Source: Semisulcospira habei (taxonomy: Eukaryota; Mollusca; Gastropoda; Semisulcospiridae). Taken from it: 64,000 nt of DNA. Under the pieces are notes generated by a model. That model searched no databases, had not been told where the DNA came from, and saw only the letters and a program-made list of their open reading frames with translations. The DNA is taken from the NCBI GenBank assembly GCA_036245525.1, contig BTPG01000004.1:17867412-17931411 (forward strand). The letters are read 5' to 3'. Shown here in pieces: positions 10,113-20,718 of this stretch (position 1 is its first letter; the number at the start of each line of letters is the position of its first letter). Made by a program: the position numbers and the translations under genes.

Positions 10113-12197
10113 CTACACAAACATATTCCATGTGGTGAAAAATTCCATTTTTGATATAAATTTTGGCTGTTGGCATCACTGTCTGTTCAGTTAGTTATTT
10201 GGGTTTAACGCTGAGCAGGCGGTTAAGGACATCTCACGGCGGGTGTCTGTTCAGTGATTCCTGCAGGAATCAATGCGACAATCACACCATCGATAGCCAA
10301 AGGCTTAACTCATTCGAGACATGCCGCCTCCGGATGTGCAGCATAAAACACGTATCCGGTGGGGACACGTCTCGAATGAGTTCAACAATTTTTTTTATCC
10401 TACATGTATTAAATACAATGCAGCATTAACCGCTTTGTGTATGCAGCCACCAGACATAAACCTCAAAATAACAAGTAATACAAACACTAAACAAGAATGG
10501 CAAATCCCTAATGGTTCGCATGCATGACAAATACATATTACTTCTCTGACCTTAGCCTTTACAAAAAGGACACTCAAGGAAGTGTTGGCCATAGAACCTA
10601 CAAACTTCTGTCCTTTGTCAACGTGCATTTTTCACACATTTATCCACCTCTCTTGACATTCATGAGTAGTAACCTAATTAGTAATAATATGCATTAGAAG
10701 ATCTTCTCATCCTCTACCTTTATGCCACATTTGACTGAAAAATTTGCAAAGTGACCATTGCATCCTGAGGCTAATTAATTTTAATTTGCTGATTATCCTA
10801 TAAACGCTACATTACAGATTAGGAGACAGATCAAACATTTTAGTTCAAGGGTGGTGCCAGAATAGCTTAGTGCCTGAGGCGCCAAGCTATTCTAGCACCA
10901 CCACTGAACTATCATAGTCAAATTAATTTCATGCAGTAGTGTATCAGGATAAAAAAAAAGGGTTAATAGGCATTTTTCACACATTAACTGACCTCACGTG
11001 ACCCTTGACCTTTCAGGTGGGTCACCCAAATGGTATGTTTTGAAAGGTCTTTTCATCTTTGGCCTTGTTCAATTCACCATTATAATTATTTTATTTTTGC
11101 TTTGGTGTTGCTGTGAGTGAGAGCTGCCTAGTGTATCTGTTATTAGTTTTATGGTACACATATATCTTTGGTGTGTGTGAGCATTTCTTGTTGGTGTGTT
11201 TATTCTGCAAAGTTTATTTTCCCTGTATATTTTGTTGCGTGAGTGTGTATGTTAGGGCATATATATGTGCTGTAGGATGCAAGGTTTGTGTATGTTAGTA
11301 TGTCATTTGTACGGCGCCTAGAGCTTTCCTATCGAAAGTATAGGTGCCTTAAAAATATACATTATTATTATTATTATTATTCAAGTTTTAAAAAAAATTA
11401 TCTCAGAAAACACAATTTTTGTCACTTATAGCAAGTTTTGACCTATTTATTGACCCTCCATGACCTTGTCCTTTGAAAGACGTCACTTATCTTGGTATAA
11501 TTAGAATGAGCTTGAAACAAAGTATCCTTGAACCAAGTCTGAAGTCTGTGGCTTGAATAGTCTCAGAGAAAATGACAACATTAAAATTGACCACGAAAAA
11601 CATCAACAGACGGATGACTACTGGCTCAATACATTGACAGCCACTGTATTGAAAACTGAGAAAGTTAAGTGCATATTCCTGACAGCCTTATGAGGGATTA
11701 TCATGAGCCTCTACAGCTACAGGGGCTATGAGAATCTATGCCTCTTGCACACAAAGGGAGAGACTGACTGAAGGTCTTTTTCACGTATATATTACACTCG
11801 AAGGTCCAAATTCTTAACTCATTCTGCTCCAGGACCGAAATCTGCAAATTTTGAAGTTGACCCCCGAAGACTGTATTACACTTCTGGAAACAGATCGAGC
11901 ATGATAGTTCAAGAGTTGTGCCAGAATAGCTTCTGGCACATTCTGGCACAGCCCTTGAACTATCACGCTCAATCCATGTCTTGCCGTGTCGTGGAGTTGA
12001 ATGAGTTAAGTTCAGAAGCTGTCCTTTGAAGGGCTACACTTCGGTTCAGAACACATATTGACAATGATAGTATAAGGGTAGTATCAAAATAGTTTGGTTC
12101 CTGACAACATCAAGATATTTTAGTACTACCAATGAACTATCATGGTCAATCAATCTTCGTTGCAGTGTGTCAGGAATAAGTGAATGAAAAGCCCTAC
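10113..12197. other. RALGAPA1 intron 11, repeats only
   Basis: No gene is seen. It holds a P2 palindrome (10235-10310), a separate palindrome with arms AACTCATTCGAGAC/GTCTCGAATGAGTT (10306-10385), diverged 150-bp repeats, P1 hairpins at 10830-10950, 11885-11985 and 12060-12155, a P3 fragment at 11690-11765 and a SINE/LINE-like tail at 11308-11385. The short open frames are random. Confidence 0.7.
11308..11385 (+). repeat. Short retroposon 3' end with (ATT)n tail
   Basis: The sequence GTACGGCGCCTAGAGCTTTC with its partial complement ATAGGTGCC forms a stem, followed by AAATATACATTATTATTATT. A GGCGCC stem followed by an ATT-repeat tail is common at the 3' end of molluscan SINE and LINE-derived sequences. 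The 5' boundary is unclear. Confidence 0.45.
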
Positions 12198-12428
12198 CGT
12201 CCTGGCTGCCAGCTTGACAATGTCTGTCTCCGTCTTGGGCACTGAGGACTGCGGAGATTTGGGCATCTCTGGCACCTGGTCGACTGGAACACCATTTGCT
12301 GGTTTCCGGTCGGTCACCTGTGTCTCCCAGATGTTGTTGAAGTCGGTGTCCTGCATGAAGTCTGCAAGGGATTTACTGACCCGTGACAGCGATGAGGAGC
12401 TGTGGCCGGTCACGGCTGAGTGCAGAAC
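12198..12428 (-). CDS. RALGAPA1: RALGAPA1 exon 11 (77 codons)
   Basis: The acceptor CATAAG (a weak polypyrimidine tract) keeps phase 0 with exon 10, and the donor is GTAGGG; 231 bp. It begins VLHSAVTGHSSSSLSR, continues LADFMQDTDFNNIWETQV, then a Pro/Ser-rich linker, and ends DIVKLAART. The end matches human GLISIAARTV and the start matches YKVLHGCVYG, with a divergent linker between. A second AG (12416/12415) would put the exon out of phase, which favours the start chosen here. Confidence 0.85.
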
Positions 12429-12567
12429 CTTATGCCAAAAAGTTTACATCAAAACTAGACATGAAAAGAAAATGTGTATCATACAATCATTTCACCACAT
12501 CCAGACCAAAAGATTTAGAATGAATTGAAGTAGAAAATTTATATTAAGTACCTCAAGAAAAGGTTTG

Positions 12568-12791
12568 TTAACCCATATCATACCGAGGCTAAAAGCTTCA
12601 ATTTTGTATACTGCCATATGCAAGCTGCATTATTGTACTTACAGATAAGGATATAGACCAACGGCTTTAGTTCAAGGGTGGTGCCAGAATAGCTTGGCAC
12701 CTAGAGGCGCCAAGCTATTCCGACACTACCCTTGAACTATTTTAGTCAAACTTATTTCACACACTGGTGTATTCCGAATGATAAGGGTTAA
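12568..12791. repeat. Palindromic MITE, family P1, full copy with TTAA ends
   Basis: A 224-bp unit that starts TTAACCCATATCATACCG and ends with the complement-like GATAAGGGTTAA. The central hairpin has arms GGTGCCAGAATAGCTTGGC and their complement, with a TAGAG loop. Near-identical full copies lie at 61657-61879 and 63554-63776. TTAA at both ends suggests piggyBac-type target duplication. Confidence 0.85.
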
Positions 12792-12844
12792 AAAATACTT
12801 TATATATTCAGCATTATGGCGAAATGAGCAGAGTTCTGCCTTAC

Positions 12845-12955
12845 CCTGAACACCTTATGGAGGCAACTTTTCTCCGAGTCACTGGTCTCCATCAGTAAAG
12901 GCAGAGGCATCCGTAGACACCACTCCGTCATACAGAACATCATCAGCACTATCAA
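12845..12955 (-). CDS. RALGAPA1: RALGAPA1 exon 10 (37 codons)
   Basis: Acceptor TTGTGTTACAG and donor GTAAGG bound 111 bp encoding LIVLMMFCMTEWCLRMPLPL and ending SEKSCLHKVFR. This aligns with human [20 protein letters not shown] and the following TEKSVLNCIYKVL. Phase 0 on both ends. Confidence 0.9.
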
Positions 12956-13024
12956 CTGTAACACAAACGGCAAGCCCTCAGCCTGGTGAACACACATGCA
13001 GATGTAACACATTTATCATGAACC

Positions 13025-13235
13025 CATTCACTGCCAGTGGACGCAGATGGTGTTTCTGAAATCTGTGTGAATTCAACAAGAGTCCAAGCCATCCCAAAAA
13101 ACACAGATACAAAGTAGTGTCAGCAGGAGGCATAAATCCTCATGAGCCCCTGCAACTGCAGGGGCTCATGAGGATGTATTCCTCTTGCAGTTGGATTGTG
13201 ATCGCTTTTTCTCAGCAGTGAAGGGGTTAACCTCT
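13025..13235. repeat. Palindromic MITE, family P3
   Basis: The arms carry CTCATGAGCCCCTGCA and TGCAGGGGCTCATGAG in a near-perfect hairpin. The flanks read TTCACTGCCAGTGGACGC and CAGTGAAGGGGTTAA. Related copies lie at 11690-11765, 29970-30150, 59350-59575, 60460-60680, 60735-60930 and 61135-61290. The outer TTCACTGCC resembles the termini of the 2.3-kb element at 57.0-59.3 kb. Confidence 0.75.
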
Positions 13236-13497
13236 TGTGCTTGCAGTAACCGGTATTGTGTGTACTGTACAGGCGGCTGCATGCTCAAGCGGGGTTTCAA
13301 ATGCCACAGAAGGAAATAAATTGGTTGTGAAGGTTCAATGGGAGTGTTAAATATCAAATTCGTCTGGACACCACAGCAGGAGATGGACATGCGAGTTCAA
13401 GGGTAGGTTCAGCTCTACCCTTCAACTGTCTTCAACAATTCACCTCTCTTGGTTGTGGTGCCCTACCTTTACATTGGGTTTCCATGCTTTAGATCAT

Positions 13498-13625
13498 AAC
13501 CCTTTGGGTGTTGGTAGCGGTTTTAGTCGCGATGATTTCTGCAGAAATCATCATGACTAAAATCACTACCAACATCCAAAGGGCTAATCAGATCCCCCCC
13601 CCCCCCCCCCCCCCCCCCTGCACAA
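13498..13625. repeat. P2 palindrome followed by a poly-C tract
   Basis: A palindrome with apex GATTTCTGCAGAAATC bounded by ATAACCC and GGGCTAA, then a run of about 25 C at 13594-13618. Microsatellite-like; no gene. Confidence 0.7.
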
Positions 13626-13806
13626 CCCACCAAACCAGATATTGCCCATCCACCTACACCTGTACCAGGAGTACTCCCCAGAGAGACACATAAACGAGTA
13701 CGCCACTATTCAAATGAGATGCTTAGCAGTGTATTTGTGGCGTATTCCCTGAACAAATGCATGCATGCACACCCACATATACACAGATGCAATACAAGGA
13801 ACATAC

Positions 13807-13875
13807 CCTCTTCTCTTCATCAGACTTTGAGCTCTCATGAACCTGAGTTAGAGAAGATATTGTGGTGGCAATGGC
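13807..13875 (-). CDS. RALGAPA1: RALGAPA1 exon 9 (23 codons)
   Basis: Acceptor CTGTTTCAG and donor GTATGT bound 69 bp encoding AIATTISSLTQVHESSKSDE and EKR. This aligns with human [20 protein letters not shown] and KR. Phase 0 at both ends. Confidence 0.88.
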
Positions 13876-14247
13876 CTGAAACAGATAAACAGTAACTATG
13901 CTGAAAACAAAACGCTCCTCTCCAAATAGTCACTTAATAAGATCTTCATGCGACGACTACATTTTGTTTCCCTCCATGGTTGACATACCACTATTATGAG
14001 GACATTACATGCCACAGTGACCGCAGCAATCACATAAGAAAGTCCCTTTATACTGCTTACACTGTCCTCAACAAATAAATTCAAATCAGAGTGCAGTAAA
14101 ACATGTGATACTGCATGTTTGTCTGAGCTTCTAATCCACTGCTTTCACTGAAACATGCGCATTTTTGAACTACTTCTGATTTCTGAACAACACTGATTGC
14201 AAAGGGCAATCATTACCTTCCCGACTGATTCTGATCTAAGGACATAC

Positions 14248-14358
14248 CTCTGCAATTTTCCTTGGCATGTGTGGATGATAGTCCAGCAAACGATCAATGT
14301 GATCACACAGCAACATCAACATGTCTGATGCCACCTTGGCAACTTTCTTGTTCACACA
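14248..14358 (-). CDS. RALGAPA1: RALGAPA1 exon 8 (37 codons)
   Basis: Acceptor GTCCATTTCAG and donor GTATGTCC bound 111 bp encoding NKKVAKVASDMLMLLCDHID, then RLLDYHPHMPRKIAE. This aligns with human [20 protein letters not shown]. Phase 0 on both ends. The intron upstream (to 26616) holds both DIRS-like elements. Confidence 0.9.
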
Positions 14359-14754
14359 CTGAAATGGACATATTAATATGATATACAGCGAACTTAGATG
14401 TAACACGGTCAGATATAATAAAAGTCAGATACAACAATGCTTTTACACAGTCTCTGACCACTCTTTCCTGTGAGATTTCTTCACTTGCAACAAACATGGA
14501 TATAACCACCAAAACAATTGGTATCCTGACCTTTCATTCAAAGTTTACTGTACAGTCAACTTCGCTTATAACACAGATGTAACGAAAGTTGGATATAACA
14601 ATGCTTTTGCATAAGCCCAGATCACACTTTTTTCCCCACTTTTTTCCCTTGTAAGTTACTTCACTTAAAACAAACTTTGGATTAAAAAAAAAACTTTAGG
14701 ACCCCTTCCATTTGTAATGTGTGCCTTTCTGTACACAGTTATCTAACCCTTTAA

Positions 14755-14890
14755 ATCCTCATCCACTCCAACATGAGATAAATCTGACCATGATAGTTCA
14801 AGGTTGGTAACTGAACAGCTTGGTGCCCAGAGGCACCAAGCTGTCCTGACACGAACCTTAAACTATCATGGTCAATCCGACTCCTGAACT
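14755..14890. repeat. Palindromic MITE, family P1, GAACAG variant
   Basis: A hairpin with arms TGACCATGATAGTTCAAGG and complement and apex GAACAGCTTGGTGCC / GGCACCAAGCTGTCC. Its apex differs from other copies while remaining mostly self-complementary. Confidence 0.7.
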
Positions 14891-15405
14891 GAGACCTTCA
14901 CAACTCACAAATCTGAGAAAAAAAAATTATACTTCAGGATTTAATGGGCTACAATAATCACAGGGGCTGAATAACAAGCACACAGTATATACAGGATGTT
15001 TGCAGGATAGCAACGCAATGAAAGACAATTTCAATACCAAACAGATGACTGCCAAGTTTGTACAATGCAATACAAGAGCCAGAGCCAGCCAAGGATCATG
15101 GATTCAACTTTCAGCCTAAGTCTCCGTTGTGTAAAGCAACACAACCGGGGAGGTGACTCGGGGAGTCATCGTTTTATAGAACTCCCAGAGTGACCTCCCC
15201 TCCTTTCCCATGAGGCCCCGTGAGTCAATCCACCAGTCATATGCTTAGCTGCCTAGTGAACGGACTTGCCAGTTTTGGCTTACGCTTACCACGTGGTCTT
15301 TGTGTGTTTCTTCGGATTTTCTTGCGTTTTCGGGATTTCTTCTTGTGTGCGGTTAGCCAGCCTGCCTAGATTCTTTTACTTACGGCGTCTGGTGGGATTT
15401 CTTCC

Positions 15406-15960
15406 TTGAACGGCACCCCTTTTCTACTTTCCGATAGTGCAGTGTTACGCTGCTTTCGATTTTATCGCGAGCATTTTGTTGTTTTTCCTGGTTCACTCCT
15501 GGTCGTTGTCCCGTTTTTGCATTTGATGCAACTAATGGCAAAAATGAGACGGACGGGGCGTGGCCTGTCCTTTCATGGGTTCCGTTTCTGTTACAGTGCG
15601 CAGTTACGTACCTGCCCACGCTGCTTGGGTTTTCAGTGGCCGAGTGACTCCCATAATCTGTGTTTACCCTGCTCGGGCTGCTCTTCTTCTCGAACGTGCC
15701 ACGTGTGCGCTTCGTGGAAGGAGCGACTTTGGTCAAAACTTTGGGATTTTTATCATCGCGACCAGCCTGCAGCACCCCCCTTACTTAGCCGCCCGCCGGA
15801 GGATTTGCGCCCTTCTGCCAGTGTGACATCCCTTCCTGTGCCTTCCGGCCTTTCGGGGACCCACAAACGGGCATCATTGGATATTGTGCGCCTTGCTTCG
15901 CACCGGAGATTGACCACCTTGGACCTCAGCGCTCGCTCGTCTCCTCCCGCTCGGTTTTGA
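15406..15960 (+). pseudogene. DIRS-like Gag, zinc-ribbon N-terminal part (copy C)
   Basis: An open frame of 184 residues. A cysteine cluster near residues 68-105 reads CPRCLGFQWPSDSHNLCLPC, then C-x-x-x-x-TCHVC, and ends WSKLWDFYHRD. The same pattern occurs in copy D and in the fragment at 6.5 kb. The role is inferred from position (first ORF, nucleocapsid-like). The rest of Gag continues downstream in other frames, so the gene is broken. Confidence 0.6.
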
Positions 15961-16053
15961 GTCGGGACTTACCGCAATCAGGACAGCCCCTCCCAGCTGG
16001 ATCTAGCCACCTGGAGACCAGGGCCATTTCTACAAGAAGACAGGCATTCCCAG

Positions 16054-17397
16054 GTGTGGCATGGGGTCCTGCCTGTGGCCTCTACCAAGTCGCACCCCAT
16101 AAGTAGTAAGACTTTGGGGCCCTTGACTCAATTGAGCCCCCCCACCTGTCCGGCGTTTGAGCCGCCGGCAGCAGGGGCCTCACTCAGCGCTTCTCTCAGG
16201 CACTCACGCGCGGATGATCACACACGGCGCACTCATCCTTCTCAGCTCTTCGCTACTAGTCCGGTTCGGCAGGTGGCTTTGCGATGTCGTTCTTCGAGCC
16301 GCAGCCCTCTCTCCAGGGACGCCCACTCCAGCGCCTTATGACCGCGTTTTCCGAACCGTCACCGCTTCGATCCGCAATGTGGCTCCACCCTTCATCGCCA
16401 GGCTCGAGACGACTCGCGGCTGCCTTGCCATCCCTCTCCCTGCCGACCTTCTTCTCAGGTGAGCACTAGTTACGCCCCCCACCTTTTGGGCCTTCCTACC
16501 CAGCGGGTGGAGCGCACGACCACTTCTAGCTTTCCGGTCGCACCTGAGCGATCCCCCTCTGGCCCGGGGATGCCGGCTTCTGCCCCCTCGCCGGGATGAT
16601 CCTTTTAGGTGGATCTTGACGATGTGCTTAGCCTGCACCCCGAGGACTCTGCTTCCATGCTCCTCGAACCTCAGTCTACGCTTTCAAGTTGCTCAGCTCG
16701 CCCTCTCTCCCATGCGGCTCCCTCGCTCACCCGTGGTGGGATCCCCCTCCTCGGCTCGTAGCTTGTCGCCCTCTTCCCCCCCCCCTCCACCCCCCCTCCC
16801 CCCTTGCCTCTGATATGGATTACTGCCGAATCCTCGACGAAGCGGCCCACCTGATTTCGGCTGCTCTTCCATCGGAAGTTTGCCCCCCCCCCCCCTCCCC
16901 CCCCCTTTCCCCCCCTAAAACGGAAGGCTTCAGCTTTGGTCAACGCCTCGCGCCAGTCCAAACGTTTCAAGTCCCTGCCTCAGCCCACCGGCTTTCAGGA
17001 CCTCACGGATGCTTTTAAAGCTCACTTACAGTGGGGCAGTTTGTGGGACATTGGCTTCTTTTCCGACCACCGCTGGCCTGCGGATGTGGAGATTAAGTTC
17101 CAACAGCACTGGTACGCGGGACACTCCCAATCCTTCCTGTGCCCACTCCCTCCGGAGGTTCCCGCAGCAGAAGCGCAGATTGGTGGTAAGGCTGCGGTGG
17201 GTAGGTCTACTCCCGCGAGCCTAGACAAGATGGCTACTCTGATTCGGAATTCTCTGGTCGTGTTGGGACCCGCCCCTCGACCCACCCGGGGAACCTCTAG
17301 ACCTGGACGTCCGGTCTTCTCCGGCCGTTCTCGCGCTGCCCCCTCTTCCACCCCCTCCTTCCCCCGCCCCTCCAGGTTTGGGCGGGGGCGGGCCTAG
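16054..17397 (+). pseudogene. DIRS-like Gag C-terminal region (copy C), frameshifted
   Basis: Several overlapping frames carry Gag segments. The clearest is at 16936-17397, with RFKSLPQPTGFQDLTDAF and KFQQHWYAGHSQSFLCPLP, matching copy D at 24.3-24.6 kb. C-rich low-complexity runs near 16770-16920 probably account for some of the frame changes. Not functional. Confidence 0.6.
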
Positions 17398-17484
17398 TGA
17401 CTACCAACCTCTGCCTTCCCCGTCGGCGGGAGGCTCGCCCGGCACATCGACAAGTGGCGGTCGCTGCTGCCGCACGACACTTGG

Positions 17485-18665
17485 GTGCTCTCCACTATCT
17501 CAGACGGACTCCATATACCATTTCGCCAACCGCCCCCTCTCCGCCGCTCGCCGGTGTGGACTCGTGTCCCATCCGATCCGATCAAGGCATTGGCTCTGCG
17601 TCAGGAGATTGCGTCTCTACTTCAGAAGGCTGCGACGGAGGTGGTCGCTCATCTCGACTCACCGACATTTAACAGCTGCCTCTTCCTGGTTCCCAGGCCC
17701 GGCGGATGGTGGCGTCCAGTCATCGACCCGTCGGCCCTAAACAGGTTCATTTCGGCCCCCTCATTTCGCATGGAGACAGCGTGGGCCGTGCGGTTAGCTG
17801 TGCGGCCTTCGGACTTTGCGGTCAGTCTCGACCTTTCCGATGCTCATCTCCACGTCCCCATTCCCCCAGCGTCTAGCCGCTTCCTACGCTTCACCTTTTG
17901 CGGAGTCGTCTACCAGTTCCGCGCACTCCCCTTCGGCCTCAACATCAGCCCTTGGGTCTTTACGCGGATTATGGACGCGGTGATTGTTCGGGCCTGACAG
18001 TCCTCGTCCAGCCCGACCTCCAATTACCTAGACAACCTCTTACTCCGGAATCAGGACTCCCAGTCGCTGGAGGCAGCCAGGGACACTCTACTGGCCCTTT
18101 TTCAGAGGCTGGCCTTTGTATTTAAATCACGGAAAGTCGGATTTCACCCCCTCCCATACCTTCGTCCACCTAGGAATGGAGTTTCTGACTGATTGCAACA
18201 AAGTGAGACTAACGACACCCGTGTTCGGAAACTGGCTGCGGCCACTCACCAGGTGTCGCTTTCAGACGCGTGCCCGGCCTGGACCTGGCTTCAGTTACTG
18301 GGACTCATTCCCCTCAGCCGGCTCTACTCCCGGCCGCTTCAGCTTCACCTCCTTTTCCATTGGCGACCTTCCTCAAACGACCTTTCGGCCCAGGTACCTG
18401 TGTCCCCTTGATCAGGTCCCACCTACTTCGGTGGACAGACCTGACCTGGCTCGCGTTGGGAGTGCCCCTCTCAGCCCCCCCCCCCCCTCCTTGGCTTTCA
18501 CTCTGCACGGATGTGAACCTATCCGGCTGGGGTGCCCACCTACTTCCGGATTTTGACGAGGTCTTGGGCCAGTGGCCACCTTCCTTACAAAGCAGACACA
18601 GCAAATGGCTGGAGTTGAAAGCTGTGTGGCTGGCTCTCACGTCTCCGTCACCACGAGATCTTGAT
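17485..18665 (+). pseudogene. DIRS-like reverse transcriptase and RNase H start (copy C)
   Basis: The frame carries RT blocks SCLFLVPRPGGWWRPVIDPS, DFAVSLDLSDAHLHVPI and VVYQFRALPFGLNISPWVF, then a TGA at 17995-17997. Beyond it the active-site segment reads YLDNLLL, where copy D has YLDDLLL, so the second catalytic Asp is Asn. Frameshifts follow. RNase H starts near 18500 (CTDVNLSGWGAHLLPDF). Codons and motifs match copy D in order. Confidence 0.8.
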
Positions 18666-19755
18666 TTTGTCCGACAACTCCACCGTTGTATCGTACATCC
18701 AGAGACAGGGCAGGACGCGCTCTCCGTCTCTCTGCATGCTCCTCTACCTGTTATTCCTCTGGTGCCGGAATCGCCACATCTCTCTCCAGGCGCGGCAGAT
18801 CCCGGGCCACCTGAACGTCCTCGCGGACTCTCGCCGGGGCCAGCTGCTCCATACCGAATGGACTCTCAAACCAGAGATCTTCCGGATGATCAGCGCGCGC
18901 TGGGAGACACCAATGGTCGACCACTCTGCGACGCGGTGGAACACGCAGCTACCCCTCTTTGTCTCGCCCGTTCCGGACCCTCTCGCCTGCGCAGTGGATG
19001 CCCTGTTGATCTCTTGGGACGGCCTGGTAGCCTACGCTTATCCCCCGGTCATGCTTGTCCCCAAGGTGTTGCTCAAGCTACGGGGCTCCAACACGATCCT
19101 CTTCCTCGTAGCTCCCTTCAGCTGGGCACGCAGCTGGACGACCGACCTGGTGAGTTTCGCCACGGATGCTCCCCTGCTATTACCCACACCGCGCACGATG
19201 CTGAAACAACCGCGGCAAGCTCTCTTCCACCCGCGTCCGGAGAGGCTCCTATTTCACGCCTGGAGGTTGTGTGGGCGGCCCTCAATGCTAGAGGCTTCTT
19301 GCATGCAGCAGTGGAGGCGATCGCTGCGGCCCGCAGGGCTTCCACCAGGAGGGTATACAAGGGCAAGTGGAGAGTCCTACAGTCCTGGTGCCTCCCCAGA
19401 CGCCTGTCTCCGACGGCCCTGACGACGCCCCAGTTAGCGGAGTTCTTTTTGTGGCTTTTTTGGGAGCAGAATTTGGCCCCATCACTATCTGGGGATATCT
19501 CTCTATGGTCGCAGATACCTACCGCCATTTAGGTCGACCAGATCTGGGCGCGTGCAAGGACCTCGCCGACCTCCTTGCCCACTTTCGAGTTGCAGCGACC
19601 TGTTCAGCGTTCGCTACTCCCGCGCTGGGACCTGGCTTAATTCGGACCGCTTCGAACCTTTGCCCTTAGCCATTATGGCTGACGTCACCAGGAAGACCTG
19701 TTTCCTACTCACCCTCGCCTCGGCTGCCAGAGTCGGTGAACTGCATGCGTCATGA
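18666..19755 (+). pseudogene. DIRS-like RNase H end, MT-like segment and recombinase N-term (copy C)
   Basis: The frame at 18661-19422 gives MILSDNSTVVSYIQRQG (RNase H Asp), the LADSRRGQL segment, DHSATRWNTQLPLFVSPVPD and LVAYAYPP. The recombinase starts near 19330 (RRVYKGKWRVLQSWC) and, after frameshifts, reaches SAARVGELHAS with the first catalytic Arg, then stops. The second half of the recombinase (HxxR and Tyr motifs) is absent; sequence homologous to the element end begins near 19890. Confidence 0.75.
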
Positions 19756-19889
19756 GTGGACCCGGCATGCCTCCAGTTCGTGCGGATGGCTCCATCCAGT
19801 TAATGACGAACCCGTCCTTTCTCGCCAAGAAAAGGCTTCCCTCGGCCGGAGTGCAGACCATGACCCTCCATGTTCTCATGGCAGGGTAT

Positions 19890-20330
19890 GGTTATTTTCG
19901 TTATTCTTCCTATAAGTAATGCCATCGGCAATGTTTTTGAGGAAACAAATGAATTTTTCTCTAAAATGTATTTTTTTGAAAAATACTTACCGATGACATT
20001 ACTCTAAGTCCCTCCCACCTGCCCTGCTTGCCGCCAGCTATGTTCACTTAGCGTATGACTGGTGGATTGGCCCACGGTGCCTCATGGGAAGGGAGGAGAG
20101 GTGACTGGGTGTTCTATAAAACGATGACTCCCCGAGTCGCCGCCCCAGTTGGGTTGCTTTACACAACGGAGACTTAGGCTGAAATCGGTAGCTAGGCATG
20201 ACTTCCTATCAGTAATGCCATCGGTAAGTAGTTTTCGAAAAAATACATTTTAGAGAAAAATGTATTTTTCTTTAAAATAATTTTTTGGGAAATATACTTA
20301 CTGATGGCATTGTGTTACTGATAGGAAGAT
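19890..20330. repeat. DIRS-like 3' hairpin region and convergent junction
   Basis: The motif GTAATGCCATCGGTAAG or its complement recurs near 19912, 19985, 20215 and 20300, each beside A/T-rich arms (AAAAATACATTTTAGAGAAA and complement). The block 20205-20330 is one long imperfect palindrome, CTTCCTATCAGTAATGCC to its complement ending GTTACTGATAGGAAG. It joins the ends of copies C and D. It may correspond to the internal complementary region that DIRS elements use to form circular intermediates. Confidence 0.6.
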
Positions 20331-20718
20331 ATACTTAGCCTATCAATTTCAGCCTCCAAAATTGTTGTGTGTTGCTACACAACCAGGGACGTAACTCTAA
20401 TAAGCAGTTACCTAATCCCCTGAGTGGCCTCTCTATCCTCCGAGTAGCCTCCCTTCCTAATCTCGCGAGAGTGCGTTATTGTCAGTTCTATCTTAGCTGA
20501 CTGGCGGCAAGCGGGGAAGGTGGGAGGGAAGTTTGAGTAATACCATCAACAAGTATTTTTGGAAAAAATTATTTTAAAGAAAAATACATTTATATCTTCA
20601 AAAACGTTACCGATGGTATTACTGATAGGAAGAATTGCGAAGGGTGCCGCCCAAAATTGAACCCCCATGTAACTGCTTAGCTAGGTCCCCTGCCGGTGCA
20701 CACTCCCAACAATTTCAG

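Larger units (their letters stand above)
15118..20185 (+). mobile_element. DIRS-like tyrosine-recombinase retrotransposon (copy C)
   Basis: A plus-strand element bounded by inverted terminal repeats. The left ITR (about 15118-15258) and right ITR (about 20033-20185) share CCTAAGTCTCCGTTGTGTAA, TCATCGTTTTATAGAAC, CCCATGAGGC and CCACCAGTCATA in opposite orientation. Gene order is Gag with a zinc ribbon, RT, RNase H, a methyltransferase-like segment, then a tyrosine recombinase. ITRs together with a tyrosine recombinase instead of an integrase are the DIRS signature. It is inactive, with many stops, a mutated RT active site and a truncated recombinase. It sits in a RALGAPA1 intron, opposite to the host gene. 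Confidence 0.85.

Noticed and set aside
12198..12416. Alternative acceptor (CACTCAG) for RALGAPA1 exon 11
   Set aside because: It would put the exon out of phase with exon 10; the CATAAG acceptor at 12428 keeps phase 0 and retains the VLH residues seen in the human protein.
15380..15775. 131-residue minus-strand ORF
   Set aside because: Antisense of the DIRS-like Gag zinc-ribbon ORF, which has matching copies elsewhere in the window.
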